Positions 1 through 10,059 of a DNA stretch of 21,910 nt are shown piece by piece (position 1 is the stretch's first letter; each line of letters starts with the position of its first letter). The notes beneath the pieces are model-generated. The model did no database searches, had not been told where the DNA came from, and saw only the letters and a program-made list of their open reading frames with translations. Origin of the DNA: Thioalkalivibrio sp. (GTDB lineage Bacteria > Pseudomonadota > Gammaproteobacteria > Ectothiorhodospirales > Ectothiorhodospiraceae). Location of the stretch: the NCBI GenBank assembly GCA_003555285.1, contig PWGH01000207.1:1-21910 (forward strand). Reading direction: 5' to 3'. Position numbers and translations under genes: made by a program.

Positions 1-62
1 AAGCCGGCGGCGATCGCGCCGAGCAGGGGCGCCAGAACGATGATCAGATAAACCGTGTCCAT
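1..62 (-). CDS. nuoL: NADH-quinone oxidoreductase subunit L, N-terminal fragment (cut by window edge)
   Basis: Only the first 20 codons are inside the window. They read MDTVYLIIVLAPLLGAIAAG, a hydrophobic first membrane helix typical of NuoL, the large antiporter-like proton-pumping subunit of complex I. The ATG lies 6 bases after the nuoK stop codon, as expected for the next gene of the nuo operon, and GAAAGGGTAG just upstream offers a Shine-Dalgarno sequence. The identification rests on position and a short hydrophobic start. Nothing can be said about the rest of the gene. Confidence 0.85.
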   Translation of the reverse strand, partial: MDTVYLIIVLAPLLGAIAAG

Positions 63-68
63 GGCCGA

Positions 69-374
69 CTACCCTTTCATTGCGTCCAGATCCTGGACAT
101 TGATGGTGCCTCGATTGCGGAACAGCAGCACCAGGATCGCGAGCCCGATCGCCGCCTCGGCCGCCGCGACGGTCAGAATGAAGAACACGAAGACCTGACC
201 CGCCAGATCCTGCAGGAAGAACGCGAAGGCGATGAAATTGATGTTCACGGCCAACAGCATCAGCTCGATGCACATCAGCAGAACGATCACGTTCTTCCGG
301 TTCAGGAAGATGCCGGCCACGCTGATCGAAAACAGCAGCGCAGCCAACACCAGATAGTGCGACAAGGTGATCAT
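69..374 (-). CDS. nuoK: NADH-quinone oxidoreductase subunit K
   Basis: This 101-residue, three-helix membrane subunit of complex I matches the family's usual length (about 100). It is homologous to MrpC-type antiporter subunits and helps carry protons in the membrane arm. Residues 27-50 hold the conserved stretch with a buried glutamate ([13 protein letters not shown], Glu37), and a second glutamate sits in the [10 protein letters not shown] segment (Glu73); both are the classic proton-path acids. The ATG is preceded by six T on the plus strand (A-rich in the message) and only a weak Shine-Dalgarno. A 104-base spacer separates it from nuoJ, the longest gap between nuo genes here, and nuoL follows after 6 bases. 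Confidence 0.96.
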   Translation of the reverse strand: MITLSHYLVLAALLFSISVAGIFLNRKNVIVLLMCIELMLLAVNINFIAFAFFLQDLAGQVFVFFILTVAAAEAAIGLAILVLLFRNRGTINVQDLDAMKG

Positions 375-426
375 TTTTTGGCCCTGAGTTCCCCGTGGGT
401 GTACGTTCGCCCGAATCCCTTCTTCA

Positions 427-454
427 GGCCCGGCAGTCGCTGGACCGCCCGGCC
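427..454 (-). other. Hairpin in the nuoJ-nuoK spacer
   Basis: The 104-base gap between nuoJ and nuoK contains a 28-base inverted repeat. In the message it reads GGCCGGGCGGTC, loop CAGC, GACTGCCGGGCC: a 12-position stem with one G.G mismatch and one G-U pair. It lies 24 bases after the nuoJ stop. No U-run follows, so it does not look like an intrinsic terminator. A role in message processing, stability or differential expression is inference. Confidence 0.55.
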
Positions 455-478
455 ACGTTGTTGATTGGTTCTATTTAC

Positions 479-1087
479 TTATTCGTTCTTGTGGTCTTCC
501 TTCGGCGCCGACTCCATCGACACCAAGCGCACCCGATCCTGGCGCCGGACCCGGATCTGATCCGGTGGATCGACATATTTGGTATCCGCACGCCGGCGCA
601 GGGTCAAGGTGATTGCGGCGATGATCGCGACCAACAGGATCACCGCCGCGATCTCGAAGGGATACACGTATTCGGTATAGAGGATCGCCCCCAAGGCCGC
701 GGTATTGGAATAGTCGGCCGCCGCACGTTCGGGGGGGTCCATGGTAATGAAGCGGGTGATCGCGAGCGTCAGCACCGTCGCCATCGCCACCGCGACCACC
801 AGGCCGACCGGCAGGAATTCCGAAAAGCCCTCGCGCAGGCGGGTCAGATTGATGTCCAACATCATCACCACGAACAGGAACAGCACCATCACCGCACCGA
901 CGTAGACCAGCACCAGCACGATCGCCAGGAATTCCGCCTCGGCCATCAGCCAGATCGCGGCGGCAGCAAAGAACGCCAGCACCAGGAACAGCGCAGCATG
1001 CACCGGGCTGCGTACCGTGATCATCGCCAGTCCGGCGCCCAGCAGGATGGCACCGAAGACATAAAACAGCACGAGTTCGAAGGTCAT
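479..1087 (-). CDS. nuoJ: NADH-quinone oxidoreductase subunit J
   Basis: NuoJ is a membrane-arm subunit of complex I related to ND6. The 202-residue product has about five hydrophobic helices in its first 165 residues, including the hallmark helix with EFLAIVLVLVYVGAVMVLFLF-type sequence (the pi-bulge helix of ND6, a key element of the conformational coupling path), followed by a hydrophilic tail of about 35 residues. I take ATG 1087 as the start because AGGGA lies 7 bases upstream; a TTG two codons earlier is in frame but badly placed for that ribosome site. The gene begins 14 bases after nuoI. Its stop is followed by an unusually long spacer before nuoK. Confidence 0.95.
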   Translation of the reverse strand: MTFELVLFYVFGAILLGAGLAMITVRSPVHAALFLVLAFFAAAAIWLMAEAEFLAIVLVLVYVGAVMVLFLFVVMMLDINLTRLREGFSEFLPVGLVVAVAMATVLTLAITRFITMDPPERAAADYSNTAALGAILYTEYVYPFEIAAVILLVAIIAAITLTLRRRADTKYVDPPDQIRVRRQDRVRLVSMESAPKEDHKNE

Positions 1088-1101
1088 GGTCAATCCCTGG
1101 C

Positions 1102-1590
1102 TCAGCGGTACGGCGCGTCCGCCGACCGGGCGGCGGCGATGTCCTTCTCATACCGATCCCCGATCGTCAGCAGCATCTCCTTGGTCATGATCTGCTCGCC
1201 CCGATTCTCGAAATGGTATTCAAAGATGTGTGTCTCGACGATGGAGTCCACCGGACAGGCCTCCTCGCAAAAACCGCAGTAGATGCACTTGAAGAGGTCG
1301 ATGTCGTAGCGCGTGGTGCGCCGGGTTCCGTCGGCGCGCTGCTCGGAATCGATGGTGATCGCCAACGCCGGGCACACGGCCTCGCACAATTTGCAGGCGA
1401 TGCAACGTTCCTCGCCGTTGGGGTAGCGTCGCAACGCGTGCAGTCCGCGAAAGCGCGGCGACAGCGGCGTCTTTTCCTCGGGGTACTGCACCGTAACCTT
1501 GCGCGCGAACAGGTAGCGCCCGGTCAGGCTCAGACCCACGAACAGTTCCCACAACAAAAAACTCTTGAAGAATTGGCGTATCGCGGTCAT
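1102..1590 (-). CDS. nuoI: NADH-quinone oxidoreductase subunit I, 2x[4Fe-4S] ferredoxin-like
   Basis: NuoI carries clusters N6a and N6b, which relay electrons from NuoG towards NuoB in the peripheral arm of complex I. The 162-residue product has an amphipathic N-terminus that anchors it to the membrane arm. It then has two complete ferredoxin motifs, [12 protein letters not shown] (Cys63, 66, 69, 73) and [12 protein letters not shown] (Cys102, 105, 108, 112); each motif's final Cys serves the other cluster. Length and spacing are normal for the proteobacterial 160-165 residue form. The ATG has GGAGGT 9 bases upstream. It is separated from nuoH by 79 bases holding hairpins and from nuoJ by 14 bases. 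Confidence 0.98.
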   Translation of the reverse strand: MTAIRQFFKSFLLWELFVGLSLTGRYLFARKVTVQYPEEKTPLSPRFRGLHALRRYPNGEERCIACKLCEAVCPALAITIDSEQRADGTRRTTRYDIDLFKCIYCGFCEEACPVDSIVETHIFEYHFENRGEQIMTKEMLLTIGDRYEKDIAAARSADAPYR

Positions 1591-1625
1591 GTCAGGGACC
1601 TCCGCTGATCAATGCGAGCCGCAGT

Positions 1626-1660
1626 GCGGTCAATCACCGCGCCGAGGCCCTCGGGCCGGC
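1626..1660 (-). other. Two adjacent hairpins in the nuoH-nuoI spacer
   Basis: Between the nuoH stop (1670) and the nuoI start (1590) the message can fold into two consecutive stems. The first, at 1641-1660, pairs GCC..GGCC with GGCC..GGC around loop CGAG with a 2-base bulge. The second, at 1626-1640, is GCGGT-GATTG-ACCGC. The nuoI ribosome site (GGAGGT) lies about 25 bases beyond. No U-run follows, so termination is unlikely; processing or translational tuning is inference. Confidence 0.4.
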
Positions 1661-1669
1661 CGATACGGA

Positions 1670-2734
1670 CTAGGCGAACCATGGGCCGACTCCAAAGAAC
1701 ACCATCACGCCCAGCACGAACAACCAGACGATGGTCACCGGGATCAGGACCTTCCAGCCCAGGCGCATGATCTGGTCGTAACGGTAGCGCGGAAAGGTGG
1801 CGCGAAACCACAGGAACAGGAACAGGAAGAAGGCGGTCTTCAGCAGGAACCAGTGGATCCCGCCATCCAGGAACCAGCCGATCAGCGGCAACGCGAAGGC
1901 GGCCTCCGGCAGAATACCCTGGAACGGCGATAGCCAGCCGCCGAAGAACAGCACCGCGGCCAGCGCCGAGATCAGGATCATGTTGGCGTATTCGGCCAGG
2001 AAGAAGACCGCAAAGGCCATGCCCGAATATTCGACATGGAAGCCGGCCACGATCTCCGATTCCCCCTCGGCGACGTCGAAGGGCGCGCGGTTGGTCTCCG
2101 CGATCCCGGAGATGAAGTACACGAAGAACAGTGGCAGCAGCGGCAGCAGGAACCAGTGGTAGATGCTGCCTGACTGCGCCAGCACGATTTCGCCCACATT
2201 CAGGCTGCCAGAGGCCATGATCACGCCCACCAGCGCAAAGCCCATCGCGATCTCGTAGGAGACGATCTGGGCCGCCGAGCGCAACGCACCCAGCAGCGCA
2301 TATTTGGAATTGGAGGCCCAGCCGGCAATGATGATCCCGTAGATCCCGAGCGAGGTCAGCGCCAGCAGGTACAGCAGACCGGCGTTGACGTTGGCCAGGG
2401 CCATACCGTCGTCGAAGGGAATCACTGCCCAGGCCGCCAGCGCCGGGGCCAGCGCCAGCACCGGCGCGCTCAGGAACAGGAAGCGATTCGCGTTCGAGGG
2501 GACGATGACTTCCTTGGTCAGCAGTTTGATCGCATCGGCGATCGGCTGCAGCCAGCCGCGCGGCCCGACCCGGTTCGGCCCGATTCGCACCTGGATGTAC
2601 CCGATCACCTTGCGCTCGGCGTAGGTGGTGTAGGCCACCGCCAGCATCAGCGGCATCACGATGAGGGTGATCTTGAACAGAATCTGCATCACGACCGGCA
2701 GAGCCTGGAAGCTTTCCATGATCCATTGCAACAT
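1670..2734 (-). CDS. nuoH: NADH-quinone oxidoreductase subunit H
   Basis: NuoH (ND1 homologue) links the peripheral and membrane arms of complex I and forms much of the quinone-access chamber. The 354-residue product has eight or nine hydrophobic helices. The family signatures are all present: [18 protein letters not shown] at residues 50-67, ETNRAPFD at 213-220 followed by the acidic [14 protein letters not shown] loop at 223-236, and [18 protein letters not shown] near the C-terminus. These loops line the quinone tunnel and the start of the proton path. The ATG has AAGGAA 7 bases upstream. The gene starts 13 bases after the nuoG stop. Confidence 0.98.
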   Translation of the reverse strand: MLQWIMESFQALPVVMQILFKITLIVMPLMLAVAYTTYAERKVIGYIQVRIGPNRVGPRGWLQPIADAIKLLTKEVIVPSNANRFLFLSAPVLALAPALAAWAVIPFDDGMALANVNAGLLYLLALTSLGIYGIIIAGWASNSKYALLGALRSAAQIVSYEIAMGFALVGVIMASGSLNVGEIVLAQSGSIYHWFLLPLLPLFFVYFISGIAETNRAPFDVAEGESEIVAGFHVEYSGMAFAVFFLAEYANMILISALAAVLFFGGWLSPFQGILPEAAFALPLIGWFLDGGIHWFLLKTAFFLFLFLWFRATFPRYRYDQIMRLGWKVLIPVTIVWLFVLGVMVFFGVGPWFA

Positions 2735-2747
2735 GAGTCGTTCCTTG

Positions 2748-5207
2748 TCAGGCCCGCGTGAGGGTCAGGGTCGTTCCCGGCGCACCGAGACGGGCGAGCG
2801 CCGCGCCGCCGGCCACCGTCACCGCGACCCCCAGCGGGATCCGGGCGTCCAGCACCAGCGTCAGTTCGGTCTCGTCGCGACCCTGGCGCACCCGAACGCG
2901 GGTTCCGTCCGGGTGCGATCCGGCCGATTGCGGATGCACGGCGATGGTATCGGCACGCCGCCCCTCGGGCGCGACCTGCAGGGGCTCGGCTCGGCGCACC
3001 AGCGGATCGGCGCTGTACAGACCACAGACCTGCATCCGCACCAGACCGGTCGGGGCATCGGGCACCGCCACATGCGCCAGGCGCAGGTCGATCTGATTGC
3101 TGAATTCGCCCTCGGGTAGCAGCGGCTTGATCGCATCGCGCACTTGCCGCGAATCGAGGTACTCCAGATCGCGAAGCTGCAGCAGATTACCGAGCACACG
3201 CCAGACCTTCCAGCCTGGACGCGTCTCCCCCGGGCAGCGCGCCGCGGCTCGGAAGCTCTGCCACCGCCCCTCGGCATTGACGAAGGTCCCGGAGGTCTCG
3301 TAACCGCTCGCGATCGGGAGCAGCACGTCGGCCACCGCCTCCAGCGCAGGATTGGCGAAGGTGCCGAGGGCCACGACGAGGCCGGCCGCCTCCAGCGCCT
3401 GCAGGGTCCGCACCGGATCCGCGCAATCGCGATCCGGATCGATGCCGGCCAACACGAAGACGTCGCGGCCCTCGGCCAGCATGGCCCCGGCGTTCGTCCC
3501 GATCATCGGTGCGGCGACACCGCCCACGCCGCGTCCGGGAACGCAGCCCGCGAGCCAGGCACCGGCGGCATTGGCCCCGGGCGCGAGGTAGCCCAGGCGT
3601 GCTCCGGTGGTGCGCGCGATCCAGCCGGCCAACGCACGCAGGGTCGAATGCAGTGGGCTTGCCATCGCCGCGGCGCCGAGCAGGATATGGCTGCGCTCAC
3701 CCTCCAGCAGACTGGTGGCGATCCGTTGTTGCGCCTCGATTGCCGCCGGGTCCTCGGTCAGCGCGGCAGCCACCACGTCGGCCAACAGCTTCGGCAGCTT
3801 GGCTTTTTTTCCGGTGCCGTTGGCAGGGCTGCCGTTCTTGCCCGCGCCCTTCTTGGTCCCTGGCTGGCCCGCCTGGGTATCGACGCCATTGGCGAGCCAA
3901 CCTGCCACTCCGGCCAGGGCCAGCACCTGGCTGCGGGTATCGCCGGCCAGTTCGGCCGCCAGCGGATAGTTCAGGTCCAGCCGGTGGGCATAAATCGCGC
4001 TGACGTGCGCGCCCTTCAGTGCGGCCTTGCGCAGGCGATGGGCCAGCATCGGCTGTTCGTGGCGCGGGTTGCAGCCGACCAGCAGGACCGCCTGGGCGTG
4101 CTCCAGGTCCTCGAGGGTGCTCCCGAGCCAGGGGAACAACGGCGCCGCCAGTTCATCGGCGAAATCGAGCTGTCCCAGGCGATGATCGATGTCGGCGACA
4201 CCCAGGCCGCGCAACACCTTCTGCGCCAGGTACAACTCCTCCAGCGTCAGCGAGGGGGACAGCAAGGCCCCGATGCGCTCCGGCGCCACCGCGCCCAGCC
4301 CCTCGGCCACGCGGGCCAGGGCCTGCTCCCAGGACACATCCTGCCATTGGCCATCGACCTTCATTCGGGGCCGGGTCAGGCGGTCAGGCGCATACAGCCC
4401 GGCATAGCTGAAGCGGTCACGGTCCGAGATCCAGGTCTCGTTGATCGTTTCGTTCTCGCGCGGCACCACGCGCATCACCCGGCCCTGATACTGGTGCACG
4501 GCGATATTGGAACCGACACCGTCGTGCATGCCCACGGTCGGGAACTGCTGGTATTCCCAGGCGCGGGCCTGGAAGCGCGACGGCTTCGCGGTCAGCGCGC
4601 CCACCGGGCACAGGTCGATCACGTTGCCGGACAACTCGTGGCTGACGGTGTGCTCGACGAAGGTGCCGATGCGCATGTTCTCGCCGCGGCCGGTGGCGCC
4701 GAGTTCGCGCACCCCGGCAATCTCGGCGCCGAAGCGTACGCAGCGGGTGCAGTGGATGCAGCGGGTCATCTCGGTCTCGATCAGCGGCCCGATATCCTTG
4801 TCCTGGACCACGCGCTTGGCCTCGGTGAAGCGGGAGACGCTCTCGCCGTAGCCCATGGCCACATCCTGCAGTTCGCACTCCCCGCCCTGATCGCAGATCG
4901 GGCAGTCCAGCGGATGGTTGATCAGCAGGAACTCCATCGTGCCCTTCTGCGCCTCGATCGCGAGCGGCGAGCGGGTGTGCACTTTCATCCCTTCCATCAC
5001 CGGTGTCGCACAGGCGGCGACGGGCTTGGGCGCCTTCTCGACCTCAACCAGGCACATACGGCAGTTGGCGGCCACCGACAGCTTCTTGTGGTAGCAAAAC
5101 CGCGGAATGAGGATATTCGCGGCGTCGGCAACGTCGATCAACAGCGCGCCCTTGGGTGCCTGCACGGTGCGGCCGTCGATCTCGAGGGTGACCTGGTCCT
5201 GGCTCAT
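2748..5207 (-). CDS. nuoG: NADH-quinone oxidoreductase subunit G
   Basis: NuoG is the largest peripheral-arm subunit and passes electrons from NuoF to NuoI. From ATG 5207 (AGGAA 7 bases upstream) it has 819 residues; an in-frame ATG at 5231, overlapping the nuoF stop, would add eight. Cluster ligands are clear: [2Fe-2S] N1b at Cys38, 49, 52, 66; N5 at His98, Cys102, 105, 111; N4 at Cys150, 153, 156, 200. The four-Cys N7 motif of the E. coli enzyme is absent, since residues 210-240 have no Cys. The rest is the inactive molybdopterin-oxidoreductase fold (about 215-690) and a C-terminal domain. Residues 443-472 form a Gly/Lys/Asn-rich low-complexity insertion. Confidence 0.96.
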   Translation of the reverse strand: MSQDQVTLEIDGRTVQAPKGALLIDVADAANILIPRFCYHKKLSVAANCRMCLVEVEKAPKPVAACATPVMEGMKVHTRSPLAIEAQKGTMEFLLINHPLDCPICDQGGECELQDVAMGYGESVSRFTEAKRVVQDKDIGPLIETEMTRCIHCTRCVRFGAEIAGVRELGATGRGENMRIGTFVEHTVSHELSGNVIDLCPVGALTAKPSRFQARAWEYQQFPTVGMHDGVGSNIAVHQYQGRVMRVVPRENETINETWISDRDRFSYAGLYAPDRLTRPRMKVDGQWQDVSWEQALARVAEGLGAVAPERIGALLSPSLTLEELYLAQKVLRGLGVADIDHRLGQLDFADELAAPLFPWLGSTLEDLEHAQAVLLVGCNPRHEQPMLAHRLRKAALKGAHVSAIYAHRLDLNYPLAAELAGDTRSQVLALAGVAGWLANGVDTQAGQPGTKKGAGKNGSPANGTGKKAKLPKLLADVVAAALTEDPAAIEAQQRIATSLLEGERSHILLGAAAMASPLHSTLRALAGWIARTTGARLGYLAPGANAAGAWLAGCVPGRGVGGVAAPMIGTNAGAMLAEGRDVFVLAGIDPDRDCADPVRTLQALEAAGLVVALGTFANPALEAVADVLLPIASGYETSGTFVNAEGRWQSFRAAARCPGETRPGWKVWRVLGNLLQLRDLEYLDSRQVRDAIKPLLPEGEFSNQIDLRLAHVAVPDAPTGLVRMQVCGLYSADPLVRRAEPLQVAPEGRRADTIAVHPQSAGSHPDGTRVRVRQGRDETELTLVLDARIPLGVAVTVAGGAALARLGAPGTTLTLTRA

Positions 5208-5230
5208 AGTGGATTCCTGCACCGGGGCCA

Positions 5231-6511
<1,281 letters not shown>

Positions 6512-6514
6512 GGC

Positions 6515-7033
6515 TCAGGGCTCCAGACGGTCGAGGATCTCGTCGACGCGTTCGGGCGTCAGATTCTCGTAGTAGACGTGATCGACCTGCATCATCGGCG
6601 CACCGCAGCAGGCGGCCAGACACTCCTCTTCGCGCTTCAGATAGAAGCGGCCGTCGGGGGTGGATTCGCCCAGCCCGATGCCGAGCTTGGCCTGGATGTG
6701 GGCCAGGATCTCCTCGGCGCCGCGCAGCATGCAGGACACGTTGTCGCAGACCGCGATGGTGTGGCGGCCGACGGGCTTCAATTCGTACATCGAATAGAAC
6801 GACGCGGCCTCGTACACGGTCATCGGCGCGATCTGCAGGTACTCGGCCACCGCATCCATCGTCGACACGTTCAGGTGGCCATGTTCGTGCTGCACCGCAT
6901 GCAGCGCGCCCAACACCGCCGAACGACGCTGATCGGCGGGATACCGGCTCAGGCACCGGTCGATCTCCTCGCGCACGTGCGCGCTGAGTACCGCCTGCTT
7001 TTGCTGTTGCCCGTTCTCTTGTTGCGCGGCCAT
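6515..7033 (-). CDS. nuoE: NADH-quinone oxidoreductase subunit E, [2Fe-2S]
   Basis: NuoE has a thioredoxin-like fold and carries the [2Fe-2S] cluster N1a beside the flavin of NuoF. The 172-residue product has the four ligands in the family pattern CDNVSC (Cys96, Cys101) and CLAACC (Cys138, Cys142). A short Gln-rich N-terminal tail (residues 2-13) precedes the helical domain with the RYPADQRRSAVLGAL motif. The ATG shares one base with the nuoD stop (TAATG) and has GGAGGTG 8 bases upstream, so the two genes are likely translationally coupled. Length fits the usual 160-175 residues. Confidence 0.97.
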   Translation of the reverse strand: MAAQQENGQQQKQAVLSAHVREEIDRCLSRYPADQRRSAVLGALHAVQHEHGHLNVSTMDAVAEYLQIAPMTVYEAASFYSMYELKPVGRHTIAVCDNVSCMLRGAEEILAHIQAKLGIGLGESTPDGRFYLKREEECLAACCGAPMMQVDHVYYENLTPERVDEILDRLEP

Positions 7034-8286
7034 TAGCGATCCACCTCCCCGAACACCAGATCCTGTGTGCCGATGATCGCGACCACGTCGGCGAGCATGT
7101 GGCCCCGCGCCATCTCGTCGAGCGCCGACATGTGCGCGAAGCCCGCGGCCCGGACCTTCAGGCGATAGGGCTTGTTGGCCCCGTCGGACACCAGATAGAC
7201 ACCAAACTCGCCCTTCGGGTGCTCGATGGCCGCGTAAGCCTCACCCGCGGGCAGACAGAAGCCCTCGGTGAACAGCTTGAAGTGGTGGATCAGCGCTTCC
7301 ATGTCGGCCTTCATCTCTTCGCGTCGTGGCGGCGCGATCTTGTAGTTCTCGAGCAGCACCGGTCCGGGGTGGGTGCGCAGCCAGTCGACACACTGGCGGA
7401 TGATGCGGTTGGACTGGCGCATCTCCTCGATCCGCACCAGGTAGCGGTCGTAGCAGTCGCCGTTCACGCCCACCGGGATCGCGAAGTCCAGGCGATCGTA
7501 GACCTCGTAGGGCTGCTTGCGGCGCAGATCCCACTCGACCCCCGAACCGCGCAGCATCGGCCCGGTCAGCCCCAGTTGCAGCGCCCGTTCGGGTGTGACC
7601 ACGCCGATGCCGACGGTGCGCTGCTTCCAGATCCGGTTGTCGGTCAGCAGGGTCTCGTATTCATCGACCCGTTGCGGAAAGCGCTCGGTGAAGGCCTCGA
7701 TGAAGTCGAGCAGCGAGCCCTCGCGATCGGCGTTCAGCGCGTCGACCTCGGCCTGGGTCTTCCAGCGCGACGCCTGGTATTTCGGCATCACGCCCGGCAG
7801 GTCGCGCGCGACGCCGCCCGGGCGGTAGTAGGTCGCATGCAGACGCGCCCCGCTGACCGCCTCGTAGCAGTCCATCAGGTCTTCGCGTTCGCGAAAGGCA
7901 TACAGGAAGACGGTCATCGCCCCGATGTCGAGCGCATGCGCCCCGAGCCAGAGCAAGTGATTCAACAGCCGGGTGATCTCGTCGAACAGCACCCGGATGT
8001 ACTGGGCGCGCAGCGGCGGCTCGATCGCCAGCAATTTCTCCATCGCCAGCACATAGCCGTGTTCGTTGCACATCATCGACACGTAATCGAGCCGGTCCAT
8101 GTAGCCGATCGACTGGTTGTACGGCTTGCTCTCGGCCAGTTTCTCGGTACCTCGGTGCAGCAGGCCGATGTGCGGATCGGCCCGCTGCACGACCTCGCCG
8201 TCCATCTCCAGCACCAGGCGCAGCACCCCGTGCGCCGACGGATGCTGGGGACCGAAATTCAGGGTGAAGTTGCGGATCTCAGGCAT
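7033..8286 (-). CDS. nuoD: NADH-quinone oxidoreductase subunit D
   Basis: NuoD (49-kDa homologue, descended from NiFe-hydrogenase large subunits) forms the quinone-reduction site with NuoB. From ATG 8286 it has 417 residues, the usual length. [12 protein letters not shown] (residues 12-23) contains His19 and RLDYVS contains Tyr68; these match the quinone head-group ligands of the family. The C-terminus ends in the expected DLVFGEVDR. The hydrogenase cysteines are missing, as normal. I chose ATG 8286 because GGAG lies 9 bases upstream and the protein then begins [14 protein letters not shown] as in relatives; an in-frame start 11 codons earlier is possible. It overlaps the end of nuoC by 8 bases. 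Confidence 0.97.
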   Translation of the reverse strand: MPEIRNFTLNFGPQHPSAHGVLRLVLEMDGEVVQRADPHIGLLHRGTEKLAESKPYNQSIGYMDRLDYVSMMCNEHGYVLAMEKLLAIEPPLRAQYIRVLFDEITRLLNHLLWLGAHALDIGAMTVFLYAFREREDLMDCYEAVSGARLHATYYRPGGVARDLPGVMPKYQASRWKTQAEVDALNADREGSLLDFIEAFTERFPQRVDEYETLLTDNRIWKQRTVGIGVVTPERALQLGLTGPMLRGSGVEWDLRRKQPYEVYDRLDFAIPVGVNGDCYDRYLVRIEEMRQSNRIIRQCVDWLRTHPGPVLLENYKIAPPRREEMKADMEALIHHFKLFTEGFCLPAGEAYAAIEHPKGEFGVYLVSDGANKPYRLKVRAAGFAHMSALDEMARGHMLADVVAIIGTQDLVFGEVDR

Positions 8287-9001
8287 GGTCTTCGTCTCCG
8301 GCCGGCGCCTGTTGCACATAGCGGTGGTCGGTACGGATCACCTTGGGCACCAGCACGCGCGGCTCGATCGTCACCGGCTGATAGATTACCCGCCGCTGCT
8401 CCATGTCGTAGCGCATTTCGACATGGCCGATCAGCGGGAAGTCCTTGCGAAACGGATGACCGAGAAAGCCATAATCGGTCAGAATGCGGCGCAGGTCGGG
8501 ATGGCCCGAGAACAGGATCCCGAACAGATCGAAGGCCTCGCGCTCGTACCAGTTCGCCGACGCCCAGACCGGCGTGACCGAGGCGATCTCGGGAAACTCG
8601 TCGTCGGTGAGCCAGGCGCGGACCCGCAACCGGCGATTGTGCGTCACCGACAACAGGTGCATCACCACCGCAAAACGCGGCGTGTCCATCGCCATGTCCT
8701 GTGGCGCATCCTCGAAGGAGAAGCGCCCGGAGGTCGCCGGCATCACGCCCCGGCCGAAGCCCTCGGTGCTGGCGGCGTCGGTGGACCATTCGGTGCGCCC
8801 GTATTCCAGGTAGTCGACCCCGCACAGGTCGACCAGCATCTCGAAGGCCAGATCGGGATGGTCGCGCAGGCGCACGGCCACCGCGGCCCAGTCCGCACCG
8901 GCCACCTCGATCGTCACCTCGCCGTGGCGCACCTGCAGGGACTGCAACTGCGGTTCGAATTCGGTACGCAGCAGCTGGATCCAGGACGGGGCTTCGGACA
9001 T
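8279..9001 (-). CDS. nuoC: NADH-quinone oxidoreductase subunit C
   Basis: NuoC (30-kDa subunit homologue) is a cofactor-free structural subunit that binds NuoD in the peripheral arm. The 240-residue product has the signature [20 protein letters not shown] followed by [20 protein letters not shown]. It is separate from nuoD, unlike the fused NuoCD of E. coli. A stretch of about 35 residues before the APRFAVV-like segment (about residues 70-105) is longer than in the shortest homologues, but insertions here are common in related bacteria. ATG 9001 has AGAGGT 5 bases upstream and lies 44 bases after nuoB. Confidence 0.96.
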   Translation of the reverse strand: MSEAPSWIQLLRTEFEPQLQSLQVRHGEVTIEVAGADWAAVAVRLRDHPDLAFEMLVDLCGVDYLEYGRTEWSTDAASTEGFGRGVMPATSGRFSFEDAPQDMAMDTPRFAVVMHLLSVTHNRRLRVRAWLTDDEFPEIASVTPVWASANWYEREAFDLFGILFSGHPDLRRILTDYGFLGHPFRKDFPLIGHVEMRYDMEQRRVIYQPVTIEPRVLVPKVIRTDHRYVQQAPAGDEDHA

Positions 9002-9045
9002 CGGTGACCTCTACGACTCGGCTACGGATTCATCGGGCGGCGAAT

Positions 9046-9522
9046 TCAGCGTGCAATGGTGTTGGTGCGGCGGATCTTGTTCTGCAGCTGGATGATGCCG
9101 TACAGCAGGGCCTCCGCGGTCGGGGGGCAACCGGGCACGTAGATATCGACCGGAACGATCCGATCGCAGCCGCGCACCACCGCATAGGAGTAATGGTAGT
9201 ACCCGCCGCCGTTGGCGCAGGAGCCCATCGAGATCACCCAGCGGGGCTCGGACATCTGGTCGTAGACCCGACGCAAGGCCGGCGCCATCTTGTTGACCAG
9301 GGTGCCGGCGACGATCATCACGTCGGATTGGCGCGGGCTCGGGCGGAATACGATGCCGAAGCGATCGAGGTCGTAGCGGGCGGCGCCGGCGTGCATCATC
9401 TCGACCGCACAACACGCGAGCCCGAAGGTCATCGGCCACAGCGAGCCGGTGCGGGCCCAGTTGATCAGCTTGTCCGCCGAGGTGGTGACGAAGCCTTTTT
9501 CAAGAACGCCTTCTATTCCCAT
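9046..9522 (-). CDS. nuoB: NADH-quinone oxidoreductase subunit B, cluster N2
   Basis: NuoB carries cluster N2, the last iron-sulfur centre before quinone. The 158-residue product shows the family ligands: the adjacent pair in [10 protein letters not shown] (Cys37, Cys38), Cys102 in [11 protein letters not shown] and Cys132 in [12 protein letters not shown] chose ATG 9522 because GGGAG lies 7 bases upstream and the protein then starts [15 protein letters not shown] as expected. The same frame stays open 37 codons further up inside nuoA, but that extension is Arg/Gly-rich out-of-frame nuoA sequence. The start overlaps the nuoA end by 10 bases, suggesting coupled translation. Confidence 0.97.
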   Translation of the reverse strand: MGIEGVLEKGFVTTSADKLINWARTGSLWPMTFGLACCAVEMMHAGAARYDLDRFGIVFRPSPRQSDVMIVAGTLVNKMAPALRRVYDQMSEPRWVISMGSCANGGGYYHYSYAVVRGCDRIVPVDIYVPGCPPTAEALLYGIIQLQNKIRRTNTIAR

Positions 9523-9869
9523 TCCAGGGCTCCCTTCTTCCACTCGTAGATGAATCCGATCACCAGGATGGTCAGGAAGAGCCCCATCGCCAGCAGACCG
9601 AACACGCCGATCTCGTCCAGGGCCACGGCCCACGGGAACAGAAAGGCGATCTCCAGATCGAAAATGATGAACAGGATGGCCACCAGATAGAAACGAACAT
9701 CAAATTTGAGGCGGGAATCCTCGAAGGCCTCGAAGCCGCACTCATAGGGTGAATTCTTATCGGCGTCGGGACGACTGGGACCCACCACCATGCCCAGCAT
9801 CAGGGGCACGAGGCCGATCACGAGACCGACGACCAGGAAGATCAGGATCGGCAGGTACCCTTCCAGCAT
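9513..9869 (-). CDS. nuoA: NADH-quinone oxidoreductase subunit A
   Basis: NuoA (ND3 homologue) is a three-helix membrane subunit. The loop between helices 1 and 2 covers the quinone site and includes the conserved [26 protein letters not shown] region, with the Cys that marks active/deactive transitions in ND3. The product is 118 residues from ATG 9869, which has AGGAG 7 bases upstream; an in-frame ATG 14 codons higher lacks a ribosome site. It is the first gene of the nuo operon and follows a leader of about 135 bases from the predicted promoter. It ends in [10 protein letters not shown], overlapping nuoB. Confidence 0.96.
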   Translation of the reverse strand: MLEGYLPILIFLVVGLVIGLVPLMLGMVVGPSRPDADKNSPYECGFEAFEDSRLKFDVRFYLVAILFIIFDLEIAFLFPWAVALDEIGVFGLLAMGLFLTILVIGFIYEWKKGALEWE

Positions 9870-9887
9870 TCTCTTCTCCTGAACGCC

Positions 9888-9959
9888 GCCAGTGGCTGGC
9901 AGGCTCTCCATGCGGACCCCGATGGGCCATCGCGAGCGGGCTCATAGGCGGGGTGAGCC
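9888..9959 (-). promoter_or_regulatory. Structured 5' leader of the nuo operon
   Basis: Between the predicted transcription start (about 10005) and nuoA the leader can form three short stems. 9939-9959 pairs GGCTCA with TGAGCC around 9 bases. 9920-9932 pairs CGATG with CATCG around GCC. 9888-9900 pairs GCCAG with CTGGC around CCA, about 10 bases before the AGGAG site. I recognise no known riboswitch or leader-peptide pattern. Function is unknown and the stems may be incidental in GC-rich sequence. Confidence 0.3.
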
Positions 9960-10011
9960 GGATGCCACGAATCGAACTGTCTCGGGCGAACGACACCCTC
10001 ACCGGAACCGG

Positions 10012-10040
10012 AGTCTAGGGACGCCTGGGAACGGTGTCAA
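10012..10040 (-). promoter_or_regulatory. Predicted sigma-70 promoter of the nuo operon
   Basis: On the minus strand TTGACA (10035-10040) and TAGACT (10012-10017) are separated by exactly 17 bases. The -35 box is perfect and the -10 box keeps four of six consensus bases, including the first T-A and the last T. The sequence just upstream (10041-10079) is A/T-rich compared with its surroundings, as in UP elements. Transcription would begin near 10005, about 135 bases before the nuoA ATG. It lies just past the terminator candidate following tRNA-Leu, so nuo can be transcribed on its own. Confidence 0.75.
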
Positions 10041-10059
10041 GTTTCCGGGTGACTGTAAC

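Noticed and set aside
8500..8790. Insertion in NuoC before the conserved [11 protein letters not shown] segment as a novel domain
   Set aside because: Similar length variation occurs in NuoC of other Gammaproteobacteria, and the sequence has no domain features.
9523..9633. N-terminal extension of NuoB of 37 codons
   Set aside because: It is out-of-frame nuoA sequence. ATG 9522 has a good ribosome site and gives the family-standard N-terminus.
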